Below are positions 26,439 through 35,204 of a stretch of 64,000 nt of DNA, one piece after another. Made by a program: the position numbers and the translations under genes. Under the pieces are notes generated by a model, which saw nothing but the letters and a program-made list of their open reading frames with translations, was not told the origin of the DNA and did not search any database. This stretch comes from Parabacteroides timonensis. GTDB lineage: Bacteria > Bacteroidota > Bacteroidia > Bacteroidales > Tannerellaceae. The DNA lies in assembly GCF_900128505.1 (NCBI RefSeq), contig NZ_LT669941.1, positions 259,934-323,933 of the forward strand. Reading direction: 5' to 3'. Every line of letters begins with the position of its first letter. Position 1 is the stretch's first letter.

Positions 26439-27374
26439 ATGAAGAAGCTCGCAGTCATAGTTCCCTGCTACAACGAGGAGTTGGTTATCGGCGAATCATA
26501 TCGTCGTACGAGAGAGGCTTTACAGTCGCTCCCTATCGCAACAGAGATTATATATATAAATGATGGAAGCCGGGATAGAACCCGTGAGTTGCTGGATGAG
26601 ATAGCAGCTTCCGATCCTCAGGTAAAAGTGATCCATTTTTCCCGTAATTTCGGTCATCAGCCGGCAGTGACGGCTGGTATAAACCATTGTGATGCAGATC
26701 TTGCAGTTATTTTGGATGCCGATATGCAGGACCCTCCCGAGTTGATTGCCGGGATATTAGAGTTGCAGGAAAAGGAGAATGCGAACGTAGTCTATTGTGT
26801 CCGTAAGTCACGCGAAGGCGAAAGCTTTTTCAAGAAAGTTACCTCAAAGGCTTTCTACCGTTTGCTGAATTACATGAGCGACGTTAGTTTCCCCTTGGAT
26901 ACTGGTGACTTCCGTATGATCGACCGTAAGATCATGGACCAGTTCGACCGTTTTCAGGAAAGAGGTAAATATATCCGCGGATTGATTAGCTGGCTGGGTT
27001 ATAAGCAAGTTCCGTTCTATTATGAACGAGAAGCCCGTATAGCCGGTGAAACCAAATATCCTTTCAGCAAAATGTGGAAGTTTGCATCGACCGCCATGCT
27101 CTATTTCTCTAAAAAGCCACTTCGACTGGCAACCAGCCTTGGGTTTATAGCAGTGGTAGTCGGAATAGTCCTGGCAGCGTGGTTCACCTTAGGTAAAATA
27201 TATGGCTTTAGCAATGCTGAAAGCGGTTGGACCTCTATTATGACCTCTGTTATTTTCTTTGGAGGAGTGCAGTTGCTGACAGTAGGCGTATTGGGACAAT
27301 ATGTAGGTATCTTGTTCGATGAGATCAAGGCGCGTCCTGAGTATATTATTGACGAAAAGAAAAACTTCAGATAG
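26439..27374 (+). CDS. Polyprenyl-phosphate glycosyltransferase, GT2 (GtrB/DPM-like)
   Basis: 311 residues. GT-A fold at the N-terminus (VIVPCYNEE; DADMQDPPE holds the DxD-type metal site), followed by two C-terminal membrane helices (about 230-290), the layout of GtrB and bactoprenol glucosyl transferases. It would move a sugar from a nucleotide donor to undecaprenyl phosphate on the cytoplasmic face, with GtrA as partner. The sugar is unknown. Confidence 0.88.
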   Translation: MKKLAVIVPCYNEELVIGESYRRTREALQSLPIATEIIYINDGSRDRTRELLDEIAASDPQVKVIHFSRNFGHQPAVTAGINHCDADLAVILDADMQDPPELIAGILELQEKENANVVYCVRKSREGESFFKKVTSKAFYRLLNYMSDVSFPLDTGDFRMIDRKIMDQFDRFQERGKYIRGLISWLGYKQVPFYYEREARIAGETKYPFSKMWKFASTAMLYFSKKPLRLATSLGFIAVVVGIVLAAWFTLGKIYGFSNAESGWTSIMTSVIFFGGVQLLTVGVLGQYVGILFDEIKARPEYIIDEKKNFR

Positions 27375-27385
27375 ATGCTTTTTAG

Positions 27386-27425
27386 ATTTCCTTCGGATGT
27401 AATTCTATTTTCATCCGAAGGAAAT
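27386..27425. terminator. Bidirectional terminator, GT2 / msrA
   Basis: Arms ATTTCCTTCGGATG (27386-27399) and CATCCGAAGGAAAT (27412-27425) with T-rich flanks on both sides, between convergent genes. Confidence 0.88.
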
Positions 27426-27451
27426 TTTATTTTCTCCCGGAAGGGTTGAAA

Positions 27452-27958
27452 TCAGTCCATAAACACTTTCCGGTAAATATGACAATAAGGGGTTTCACCT
27501 TTCTTGTCGTAATAATGCTGATGATAATCTTCCCCGACCCAGAACCTCTCGGCAGGTTCCAATGCTGTCGCAACCTTGTAACCCATGCCGGATAATTTCC
27601 CAATGTATTTATCGGCCATCTCTTTTTGTTCATCGCTGCAATAGAAGATAACAGAACGATACTGGCTTCCTATGTCCGGGCCCTGGCCACCGACCTGCGT
27701 GAAATCGTGTGTCTCGAAATAGAGGCGGAGTAGTTGTTCGAAACTGGTCTGTGCAGGATCGAAAATTACTTCAACCGTTTCTACATGTCCGGTAGTTCCG
27801 GTTTTCACTTCCGGGTAGGAAGGGTTATTCAGCGTCCCGCCCATATAACCCACGTGGGTGCTTTCTACGCCTTTTACTTTTCCTAGATGATATTGTGTTC
27901 CCCAGAAACAACCGGAAGCAAAATATGCTGTTTCTTTATGGAATTTATTCTCTAACAT
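27452..27958 (-). CDS. msrA: Peptide methionine-S-sulfoxide reductase MsrA
   Basis: 168 residues. Catalytic motif GCFWG with Cys17; HVGYMGG, GHVETVEV and the late YHQHYYDKKG segment are all family features. It repairs the S-epimer of methionine sulfoxide in the cytoplasm; there is no signal peptide. Divergent from uraA, with promoter boxes that nearly touch. Confidence 0.95.
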   Translation of the reverse strand: MLENKFHKETAYFASGCFWGTQYHLGKVKGVESTHVGYMGGTLNNPSYPEVKTGTTGHVETVEVIFDPAQTSFEQLLRLYFETHDFTQVGGQGPDIGSQYRSVIFYCSDEQKEMADKYIGKLSGMGYKVATALEPAERFWVGEDYHQHYYDKKGETPYCHIYRKVFMD

Positions 27959-27967
27959 AATTCTTAC

Positions 27968-27997
27968 TTTGGGTTTAAATTATTCTGTTTATATTTG
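27968..27997 (+). promoter_or_regulatory. uraA promoter, TTTG-N18-TATATTTG
   Basis: -33 box TTTG (27968-27971) and -7 box TATATTTG (27990-27997) at consensus spacing, 25 bp before the uraA ATG. Confidence 0.75.
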
Positions 27998-27999
27998 TG

Positions 28000-28007
28000 C
28001 AAATATA
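28000..28007 (-). promoter_or_regulatory. msrA -7 box TATATTTG, back to back with that of uraA
   Basis: Minus-strand copy of the same -7 box, two bases from that of uraA. No -33 match was found. The predicted start would be near 27993, inside the uraA box. Confidence 0.5.
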
Positions 28008-28022
28008 ATCTTTTATTTTGCA

Positions 28023-29213
28023 ATGGATAGCAAGAAATCACTGAGCCCTGCACAAAAAACCGTGGTGGGTGTTCAATTCCTCTTTGTAGCCTTTGGTGCA
28101 ACAGTTCTGGTTCCTCTACTGGTCGGTATGGATCCTTCTACTGCCCTTTTTACTGCCGGACTGGGTACATTGATCTTTCATTTGGTAACTAAAGGAAAAG
28201 TTCCGATCTTCTTAGGAAGTAGCTTTGCATTCGTTGCTCCGATTATTAAAGCGACCGAACTTTACGGATTGCCGGGAACCATGTCCGGCCTGGTGGCTGT
28301 CGGTGCTGTTTATGGACTTATGAGCCTGTTGGTTAAATGGAGAGGGATCGGGTTTATAAAGACTCTTTTTCCTCCCGTTGTAATAGGACCTGTTATCATC
28401 CTGATAGGTTTGTCACTGGCCGGCTCCGGTGTCGATATGGCGAAAGAGCATTGGCCGTTGGCGTTGATCGCCTTGTTTACGGCTGTCCTGGCATCATTGT
28501 TAGGGCGCGGGATGATTAAACTGATACCCATCTTTTGTGGAATTATTGTCGGATATGTTGCCGCCTGCCTTTTCAAGGTGGTCGACTTTGAGCCGATCAT
28601 CACTGCTCCCTGGTTTGCTTTACCACAATTCGTAAAGCCGGAGCTGTCATGGGAAGCAGTGATTTTTATGATACCGGTAACAATCGCTCCGATCATAGAA
28701 CATATAGGTGACGTATATGCCATCAACGAAGTAACCGGTAAAGACTTTGTAAAAGATCCCGGCTTACATAAAACAATGCTTGGCGACGGTTTAGCCTGTA
28801 TTGCTGCCGGTCTGATCGGTGGCCCACCGGTAACTACCTATTCGGAAGTAACCGGTGCTATCTCGCTGACGAAAATAACAGATCCGACCGTTATCCGTAT
28901 TGCGGCAGTGGCGGGAATTGTGTTTTCTGTATTTGGAAAGGTAAGTGCATTTCTTAAGTCGATCCCGCCTGCTGTATTGGGTGGTATCATGTTGCTTCTA
29001 TTTGGGACGATTGCGGCTGTCGGTATAAACAGCCTGATACAGAATCGGATCAATCTGGGCGATACACGCAACCTGATACTTGTTTCTCTGATATTGACAT
29101 TCGGGATAGGAGGTGCGGCATTTGAGTTTGGTGGATTTACAATGGCCGGGATCGGTTTGTCGGCTTTATTGGGTGTAGTACTGAATTTAGTCTTACCCGG
29201 CAGGAGTAAATAA
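28023..29213 (+). CDS. uraA: Uracil:proton symporter UraA (NCS2 family)
   Basis: 396 residues from ATG 28023 (MDSKKSLSPAQKT), chosen because the promoter covers the upstream part of the open frame. About 14 membrane helices; FLGSSFAFVAPI, the acidic motif APIIEHIGDVYAINEVTG and GGPPVTTYSEVTGAI mark the uracil permease branch of NCS2. It imports uracil, possibly xanthine, for pyrimidine salvage. Monocistronic. Confidence 0.92.
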   Translation: MDSKKSLSPAQKTVVGVQFLFVAFGATVLVPLLVGMDPSTALFTAGLGTLIFHLVTKGKVPIFLGSSFAFVAPIIKATELYGLPGTMSGLVAVGAVYGLMSLLVKWRGIGFIKTLFPPVVIGPVIILIGLSLAGSGVDMAKEHWPLALIALFTAVLASLLGRGMIKLIPIFCGIIVGYVAACLFKVVDFEPIITAPWFALPQFVKPELSWEAVIFMIPVTIAPIIEHIGDVYAINEVTGKDFVKDPGLHKTMLGDGLACIAAGLIGGPPVTTYSEVTGAISLTKITDPTVIRIAAVAGIVFSVFGKVSAFLKSIPPAVLGGIMLLLFGTIAAVGINSLIQNRINLGDTRNLILVSLILTFGIGGAAFEFGGFTMAGIGLSALLGVVLNLVLPGRSK

Positions 29214-29260
29214 AGTAGGTGGACTTCCATATTATATCCATCTCTTAACGCTTCAAACTC

Positions 29261-29290
29261 TTTGAATCTTCCTTAAAATGTATACCTTTG
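29261..29290 (+). promoter_or_regulatory. potABCD promoter, TTTG-N18-TACCTTTG
   Basis: -33 box 29261-29264 and -7 box 29283-29290 match the Bacteroidetes consensus closely. The start would lie near 29297, giving a leader of about 55 nt. Confidence 0.75.
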
Positions 29291-29352
29291 TGCCGCTTTT
29301 TATGTAAGGAAGCGGTTATATGTTTAACTTGTAAGGAATAAGGGAAAAGTCT

Positions 29353-30735
29353 ATGCAAAAGTCCGACTGCATCATCAGTGTGGAACATGTGTCTAAATTC
29401 TTCGGAGACAAGGCTGTACTGAATGATGTGAATTTGTTTGTCCGCAAGGGCGAGTTTGTAACTATATTGGGACCTTCCGGATGTGGTAAGACCACTTTAT
29501 TGCGTCTGATTGCCGGATTTCAGACTGCTTCAGAGGGAGAGATCTCAATAGCAGGAAAAGAGATTACACAAACACCGCCGCATCAACGTCCGGTAAATAC
29601 CGTGTTTCAGAAATATGCGCTGTTCCCTCACCTGAACGTTTTTAATAATATCGCTTTCGGCTTGAAACTAAAAAAACTGTCTGCCGCAGTGATTGAAAAG
29701 AAGGTAAAACAAGCTCTTAAGATGGTAGGCATGACTGATTACGAATATCGCGATGTAGACTCTCTTTCCGGAGGCCAGCAGCAACGTGTTGCCATTGCCC
29801 GCGCCATTGTAAACGAGCCTGAAGTATTGCTGCTTGACGAACCCTTGGCTGCCCTCGACCTGAAAATGCGTAAGGACATGCAGATGGAGTTGAAAGAAAT
29901 GCATAAATCCCTCGGTATAACCTTCGTCTATGTTACCCACGACCAGGAAGAAGCTTTGACGTTGAGTGATACCATTGTTGTTATGAGTGAAGGTCGCATC
30001 CAGCAGATCGGAACTCCTATCGATATCTATAACGAACCTATCAATTCGTTCGTAGCCGACTTCATCGGTGAAAGTAATATCCTGAACGGATTGATGATCA
30101 AAGATAAACAAGTTTCCTTTGCCGGTCACGATTTTGAATGTGTCGACGAAGGTTTCGGCGAACAAGCTCCGGTCGACGTCGTGATCCGTCCTGAAGATAT
30201 TTATATTTTCGACCCCTCGGATGCAGCTATGCTGACCGGAACAGTTACTTCCTCTATCTTTAAAGGCGTCCATTATGAAATGATGGTGCAGACTCCCGAA
30301 GGGTATGAATTCATGGTGCAGGATTACCACTGCTTCGATGCAGGCCAGGAAGTAGGTCTACTGGTGAAACCTTTCGATATCCACGTCATGAAGAAAGAAC
30401 GTGTATGCAATACCTTCGAAGGAAAGCTGGTCGACCCGACCCATGTGGAGTTCTTAGGCAGTACTTTCGAATGCAAGGAAGTGGCCGGTATCGATCCTGA
30501 TACACCGGTAAAGGTGGAAGTCGATTTCTGTCATGTTATACTGGAAGATAATGAGGAAGACGGTAAACTGACCGGTGAAGTGAAATTTATCCTCTATAAA
30601 GGCAACCATTATCATCTGACCGTGTTTACAGACTGGGACGAAGATATTTTTGTCGATACGACAGACGTCTGGGATGACGGCGACCGCGTCGGTATCCGGA
30701 TTGCCCCTGAGAACATTCGTATTATTCACAACTAA
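29353..30735 (+). CDS. potA: Spermidine/putrescine ABC transporter ATPase PotA
   Basis: 460 residues. Walker A GPSGCGKTT, Q-loop FQKYALFPHLNV, signature LSGGQQQRVAIARA, Walker B LLLDEPLAALD and H-loop VTHDQEEAL are all intact. It is about 80 residues longer than E. coli PotA: the C-terminal regulatory part contains two TOBE-like units (about 235-345 and 350-460) that share the phrase FKGVHY/YKGNHY. First gene of potABCD. Confidence 0.93.
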   Translation: MQKSDCIISVEHVSKFFGDKAVLNDVNLFVRKGEFVTILGPSGCGKTTLLRLIAGFQTASEGEISIAGKEITQTPPHQRPVNTVFQKYALFPHLNVFNNIAFGLKLKKLSAAVIEKKVKQALKMVGMTDYEYRDVDSLSGGQQQRVAIARAIVNEPEVLLLDEPLAALDLKMRKDMQMELKEMHKSLGITFVYVTHDQEEALTLSDTIVVMSEGRIQQIGTPIDIYNEPINSFVADFIGESNILNGLMIKDKQVSFAGHDFECVDEGFGEQAPVDVVIRPEDIYIFDPSDAAMLTGTVTSSIFKGVHYEMMVQTPEGYEFMVQDYHCFDAGQEVGLLVKPFDIHVMKKERVCNTFEGKLVDPTHVEFLGSTFECKEVAGIDPDTPVKVEVDFCHVILEDNEEDGKLTGEVKFILYKGNHYHLTVFTDWDEDIFVDTTDVWDDGDRVGIRIAPENIRIIHN

Positions 30736-30746
30736 AAGGAAGGGAA

Positions 30747-31547
30747 GTGATAAATAAAATCTCCGTATTCTTTTTGCGTCGCAGGAACTGGACAATTCCT
30801 TACGCATTATTTCTGGCAGTATTCGTAGTTATGCCGTTGCTCCTGATCGTCCTGTATGCTTTTACAGATGCCGAAGGAGCGTTTACTTTTGCTAATTTCC
30901 GTAAATTCATGATGCATCCCGAAGCATTGAATACCTTCATTTATTCTATTGGGATCGCTATTATTACCACCTTGGTTTGCCTTATACTGGGTTATCCGGC
31001 AGCCTATATACTTAGTCAGGCACGTTTTAACACCTCCCGTACGATGGTGGTATTGTTTATCCTGCCGATGTGGGTAAACATCCTGATCCGTACGCTGGCA
31101 ACAGTCGCCCTGTTCGACTTCCTGAACCTTCCGTTGGGAGAGGGGGCGTTGATCTTCGGTATGGTGTATAACTTCCTGCCTTTTATGATCTATCCGATTT
31201 ACAATACGTTGCAGAAGATGGATCGCAGCCTGATTGAAGCCGCCCAGGATTTAGGGGCAAATCCATTTCAGGTCTTTATGAAAACAATCTTTCCTTTGTC
31301 TATGCCCGGTGTGATGAGCGGTATCGTGATGGTGTTTATGCCGACCGTATCTACTTTCGCTATCGCCGAGTTGCTGACAATGAACAATATCAAACTGTTC
31401 GGTTCGACCGTACAGGAAAGTATCAACAACGGAATGTGGAACTATGGAGCCGCTCTGTCTCTTATCATGCTCTTATTGATCGGAGTTACCATCTTGTTTA
31501 CCAACGAAGAGGATAATGCTTCTAATGAAGGAGGAGGTGTGATATGA
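30747..31547 (+). CDS. potB: Polyamine ABC permease PotB
   Basis: 266 residues from a GTG at 30747, preceded by a purine-rich stretch. Six membrane helices and the cytoplasmic EAA loop (IEAAQDLGANPFQVFMKTIFPLSMPG) that docks on PotA. Overlaps potC by 4 bp. Confidence 0.92.
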   Translation: MINKISVFFLRRRNWTIPYALFLAVFVVMPLLLIVLYAFTDAEGAFTFANFRKFMMHPEALNTFIYSIGIAIITTLVCLILGYPAAYILSQARFNTSRTMVVLFILPMWVNILIRTLATVALFDFLNLPLGEGALIFGMVYNFLPFMIYPIYNTLQKMDRSLIEAAQDLGANPFQVFMKTIFPLSMPGVMSGIVMVFMPTVSTFAIAELLTMNNIKLFGSTVQESINNGMWNYGAALSLIMLLLIGVTILFTNEEDNASNEGGGVI

Positions 31548-32332
31548 TGACGAAAATAATGGCTAAAGCCTATCTGTGGTTACTTCTTTTGCTCCTTTAT
31601 TCCCCGATCCTGATCATTATGATCTTCTCTTTTACCGAGGCAAAAGTATTGGGTAACTGGACGGGATTTTCAACAAAGTTGTATAGTTCGTTGTTTACCG
31701 GAGGTGTGCAACGTTCGCTGGTCGGTGCCTTGTGGAATACATTCGCCATTGCCATGCTGGCCGCGTCTATCTCCACTCTGCTAGGGAGCATTGCAGCAAT
31801 AGGTATCTTTAATTTGAGAAGCCGCCCGCGTCAGGTCATGAACTTCACGAATGCCATACCGATGATGAATGCGGATATTATAACCGGGGTTTCCCTTTTC
31901 CTGCTGTTCGTCAGCTTCGGTGTATCGCAGGGATTTACTACGGTGGTACTGGCACATATCACGTTCTGTACTCCTTATGTGGTATTGAGTGTGATGCCCC
32001 GTCTCAAAAAAATGAACCAGAATGTATATGAGGCAGCCCTCGATCTGGGAGCAACCCCGTTCCAGGCTTTACGTAAGGTGATCCTGCCGGAGATCCGTCC
32101 GGGAATGATCAGCGGATTTATCCTGGCGTTCACGCTTTCGATCGACGATTTTGCCGTTACGATCTTTACCATTGGTAACGAAGGGCTCGAAACGCTGTCT
32201 ACGTTCATTTATGCGGATGCCCGGAAGGGAGGTCTTACACCGGAGTTACGCCCGCTTTCCACCATTATCTTCATCACCGTACTGGTGCTATTAATTGTGA
32301 TTAACAAGCGTGCCGATAAAGCCGGTAAGTAA
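31544..32332 (+). CDS. potC: Polyamine ABC permease PotC
   Basis: 262 residues, six membrane helices, EAA loop YEAALDLGATPFQALRKVILPEIRPG. Second membrane subunit of the spermidine/putrescine importer; it starts inside the potB stop (ATGA), so translation is coupled. Confidence 0.92.
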   Translation: MMTKIMAKAYLWLLLLLLYSPILIIMIFSFTEAKVLGNWTGFSTKLYSSLFTGGVQRSLVGALWNTFAIAMLAASISTLLGSIAAIGIFNLRSRPRQVMNFTNAIPMMNADIITGVSLFLLFVSFGVSQGFTTVVLAHITFCTPYVVLSVMPRLKKMNQNVYEAALDLGATPFQALRKVILPEIRPGMISGFILAFTLSIDDFAVTIFTIGNEGLETLSTFIYADARKGGLTPELRPLSTIIFITVLVLLIVINKRADKAGK

Positions 32333-32352
32333 CATCAAAGAGGAATAGAAGA

Positions 32353-33681
32353 ATGAAAAGACTAATTAAAATAGTATGTGTGCTGGTTGCTTTTCTGGGT
32401 GTCTTATCTTCTTGTGCCCGGACAGATAAGGAACGCAGTAAGATATTAAAGATATACAACTGGGCCGATTATATCGACGAAGAAATACTGGTCGAATTTC
32501 CTGAGTGGTATAAGGAGCAGACCGGAGAAGACATCCGGATCATCTACCAGGTATTCGATATCAATGAGATCATGCTCACCAAGATAGAGCGTGGTCACGA
32601 AGATTTTGACCTTATATGCCCTTCTGAATACATCATCGAACGTATGTTGAAAAAGAAGTTGTTGCTTCCTATCGACCGGAACTTTGGTAAGACGCCGGAT
32701 TATCTGGACAACATATCTCCTTATATCCAGGAGCAGCTGAATAAGCTGAGCCAACCGGGTATGGAAACTACCGATTATGTGGTTCCTTATATGTGGGGTA
32801 CGGCCGGTTTATTGTATAACAAAAAGTTTGTTACCCAGGATGAGGTGATGACCTGGGATTGCCTCTGGAATCCGAAGTATAAGAACAAGATCCTGATGAA
32901 AGACAGTTATCGCGATGCCTACGGTACTGCCATCATCTACGCCCATGCCAAGGAACTGGCTGACGGAACTATTACGGTAGAGCAACTGATGAACGATAAC
33001 TCACCCGAAGCGATCGCTATCGCCGAGGAGTGGCTGAAACGCATGAAACCCAATATCGCCGGATGGGAAGCCGACTTTGGAAAGGAAATGATGACCAAAA
33101 ACAAAGCGTGGCTTAATCTGACCTGGAGTGGTGATGCCGTATGGGCAATGGAAGAAGCAGAAGCGGTGGGAGTGGAGCTGGGCTATGAAGTTCCGTTGGA
33201 AGGTAGCAATATTTGGTACGATGGCTGGGCGATCCCCAAGTATGCACGCAATGTGAAAGCGGCAAGCTATTTCCTCGATTTCCTTTGTCGTCCCGATATA
33301 GCCTTGCGTAATATGGATGCAAATGGGTATGTAAGTGCCGTTGCAACCCCTGAAATACTGGAAGCGAAAATAGATACGACGATCGAAGAGTTCTCCGATC
33401 TGAGTTATTTCTTCGGTCCCGGCAACGATAGTATTCAGATCAACCAGGTACAATATCCGGACCGTAAAGTGGTGGAACGTTGCGCCATGATCCGTGATTT
33501 CGGTGATGAAACCGAACTTGTACTTGAGATGTGGAGTCGTGTGAAAGGCGATAACCTGAATACAGGTATTGTCTTATTGATTTTTGCGGTATTCGGACTC
33601 CTGTTTGTTTGGGTGGTCTATCGCAGGATACGTGATTATAAACAAAAACAGCGTTACCGTCGACGTCGCCGGCGCTGGTAA
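32353..33681 (+). CDS. potD: Polyamine-binding lipoprotein PotD with an extra C-terminal membrane anchor
   Basis: 442 residues. Lipoprotein signal (GVLSSCA), then the PotD fold: IYNWADYIDEEIL, DLICPSEYIIERM, MWGTAGLLYNKK and YDGWAIPK are typical polyamine-binding segments. Unusual end: after about residue 395 comes a hydrophobic helix (TGIVLLIFAVFGLLFVWVVY) and a tail of almost only Arg and Lys. E. coli PotD is soluble and about 100 residues shorter. The protein would be held in the inner membrane by its C-terminus as well as, or instead of, the lipid. Confidence 0.9.
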   Translation: MKRLIKIVCVLVAFLGVLSSCARTDKERSKILKIYNWADYIDEEILVEFPEWYKEQTGEDIRIIYQVFDINEIMLTKIERGHEDFDLICPSEYIIERMLKKKLLLPIDRNFGKTPDYLDNISPYIQEQLNKLSQPGMETTDYVVPYMWGTAGLLYNKKFVTQDEVMTWDCLWNPKYKNKILMKDSYRDAYGTAIIYAHAKELADGTITVEQLMNDNSPEAIAIAEEWLKRMKPNIAGWEADFGKEMMTKNKAWLNLTWSGDAVWAMEEAEAVGVELGYEVPLEGSNIWYDGWAIPKYARNVKAASYFLDFLCRPDIALRNMDANGYVSAVATPEILEAKIDTTIEEFSDLSYFFGPGNDSIQINQVQYPDRKVVERCAMIRDFGDETELVLEMWSRVKGDNLNTGIVLLIFAVFGLLFVWVVYRRIRDYKQKQRYRRRRRRW

Positions 33682-33695
33682 TTATTAGTTGAAGC

Positions 33696-34301
33696 ATGGA
33701 AGGAATAAAAAACCTGATTATAGACTTTGGAGGGGTGATTATCAATCTGACCCGCAACCGTTGTGTAGAGGCGTTCGAAAACTTTGGTGTGCCCGACGTC
33801 CGCGACCGGATATTGAATAGTAAAGACCTCTTTATGCAGATAGAGATGGGTACAATCTCTTCGGCCGAGTTCCGGGATGGTATTCGCCATCTTACCAGTC
33901 AGCATCTTACCGACGAACAGATCGATGCCGCCTGGATTGCTATGCTCGACGATGTACCTGCCTATAAGCTGGATCTATTGATGGAACTCCGCGCTAAGTA
34001 CAACACGATGCTACTCAGCAATACGAACGAGATTCATTGGCTCTGGGCCGAGAAAAATAGTTTTGCCTACAACGGACATCATGCCAAAGACTTTTTCAAT
34101 AAGATCTATCTTTCATACGAACTGAATATGGTCAAACCCAATGCCGATATTTTCGAATATGTATTAAAGGATGCCAGTCTCGATCCGGCAGAAACCCTGT
34201 TCATAGACGATGCTACAGCCAATTGCCGTACAGCCGAGTCATTAGGTATCCGCACTTATGCTCCCCAGCCTCGGGAAGACTGGTCGCATCTTTTTAAGTA
34301 A
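33696..34301 (+). CDS. HAD-superfamily hydrolase (YihX-like)
   Basis: 201 residues. Motif I reads IIDFGGVI, where the second Asp of the usual DxD is Gly, as in some HAD-IA proteins; motif II LLSNTNE, Lys in VKPN, and motif IV FIDDATAN are present. Sugar or nucleotide phosphatase activity is likely. It lies 14 bp after potD and may be co-transcribed; no functional link is evident. Confidence 0.83.
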   Translation: MEGIKNLIIDFGGVIINLTRNRCVEAFENFGVPDVRDRILNSKDLFMQIEMGTISSAEFRDGIRHLTSQHLTDEQIDAAWIAMLDDVPAYKLDLLMELRAKYNTMLLSNTNEIHWLWAEKNSFAYNGHHAKDFFNKIYLSYELNMVKPNADIFEYVLKDASLDPAETLFIDDATANCRTAESLGIRTYAPQPREDWSHLFK

Positions 34302-34348
34302 ATAATTCCTGTGCAGTTGCTCGAAAGGCTATGAAGCTTTTTTAGACG

Positions 34349-34436
34349 GTTCTGACATAGTAGTGATAAGCTGCCAGCACTATTGTATCGGTTGGCTACC
34401 ATAACTAAGGTAGTAAGCTGGCACAATAGTGCTGGT
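34349..34436. repeat. 22-nt-period array 1 (4 units), also a hairpin
   Basis: Units begin at 34349, 34371, 34393 and 34415. Units 2-4 agree at positions 3-4 (GC), 8-9 (CA) and the final GT. Units 2 and 4 contain a perfect 13-bp inverted repeat (CCAGCACTATTGT, 34374-34386; complement 34423-34435), which could act as terminator between the convergent HAD and queuosine-transporter genes. Confidence 0.65.
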
Positions 34437-34439
34437 ATT

Positions 34440-35123
34440 TTATATATCCTTTACTTTTAGGATATTGTATGATGTTCCTATATCATACACATCTGTTCCG
34501 TCTACTTTCTTGATATATTTTACTACGCGGATAGTGACAGGCAGGATCAATACTTCATAGAGTGATTTCAGTACGGCTTGTGTCCCTATCATAATAAGTA
34601 ATTCTGTCGGGGGGATCAGTCCGAGGAAAGCTATCGGGAAGAAAATCAGCGAGTCGGCACTCTCTCCGGCCAGTGTCGATGCGATAGCACGTAGTGAGAA
34701 ATTTTTTCCTTTTGAAGCGATCTTCATCTTGCTCATCACATACGCGTTCAGGAATGAACCGACCAGGAAAGCGATCAGGCTTGCTATGGCGATACGCGGC
34801 GCCATCCCGAAAACGAAGTTGAAGCCTTCTTCTCCTTCCCAGAATGGGGCGGCAGGCAACATTACAGCCAGTTGTGCAAATCCAATAACGAGGAAGTTGG
34901 ACGCAAAACCACTCCAGATAATCAGACGTGCTTTCTTAAAGCCCCAGACTTCGGCAATACAGTCGTTAATGATGTAGGAAATCGGGAATACTATTAGTCC
35001 GGCTGTGGCGGTGATACCAAATACCTGAACAACTTTGGTCTCCAAAAGGTTGGAAGCAACCAGGCATATATTAAACAGGATGCCCAGTAGCATGAAGGGG
35101 ATTGAAACAGTCGTCTTCTGCAT
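34440..35123 (-). CDS. yhhQ: Queuosine-precursor transporter (YhhQ/VUT family)
   Basis: 227 residues, about six membrane helices. Family marks: SNLLETKVV near residue 25, FPISYIINDCIAEVWGFKKAR and the late ESADSLIFFPIAF. YhhQ imports preQ0 or preQ1 for queuosine tRNA modification. The leader contains a preQ1-I-like aptamer ending six bases before the ATG, which supports the assignment. Confidence 0.9.
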   Translation of the reverse strand: MQKTTVSIPFMLLGILFNICLVASNLLETKVVQVFGITATAGLIVFPISYIINDCIAEVWGFKKARLIIWSGFASNFLVIGFAQLAVMLPAAPFWEGEEGFNFVFGMAPRIAIASLIAFLVGSFLNAYVMSKMKIASKGKNFSLRAIASTLAGESADSLIFFPIAFLGLIPPTELLIMIGTQAVLKSLYEVLILPVTIRVVKYIKKVDGTDVYDIGTSYNILKVKDI

Positions 35124-35127
35124 AATT

Positions 35128-35158
35128 CTTGTTTTTTACGAGGTTTATCAAGCACTCG
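35128..35158 (-). promoter_or_regulatory. Candidate preQ1-I riboswitch
   Basis: Reading the minus strand: P1 CGAG (35158-35155), short loop starting with U, P2 CUUG, loop AUAAAC, P1' CUCG (35142-35139), A-rich loop UAAAAAA, P2' CAAG (35131-35128). This is the H-type pseudoknot of the class I preQ1 aptamer, with the ligand-contacting U, the C just before P1' and the A just before P2' in the right places. P2' is six bases from the yhhQ start, so control of translation is likely. P1 has only 4 bp. Confidence 0.7.
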
Positions 35159-35176
35159 GGAAAGCATAAACTTTCC
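35159..35176 (-). promoter_or_regulatory. Upstream hairpin abutting the preQ1 aptamer
   Basis: Minus-strand GGAAAG-TTTATG-CTTTCC. Its loop, with the adjoining G, is complementary to the aptamer loop AUAAAC, so the two loops could kiss or compete. Confidence 0.5.
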
Positions 35177-35204
35177 TTATCATGTCTCTTTATTATTTCG
35201 GCCG

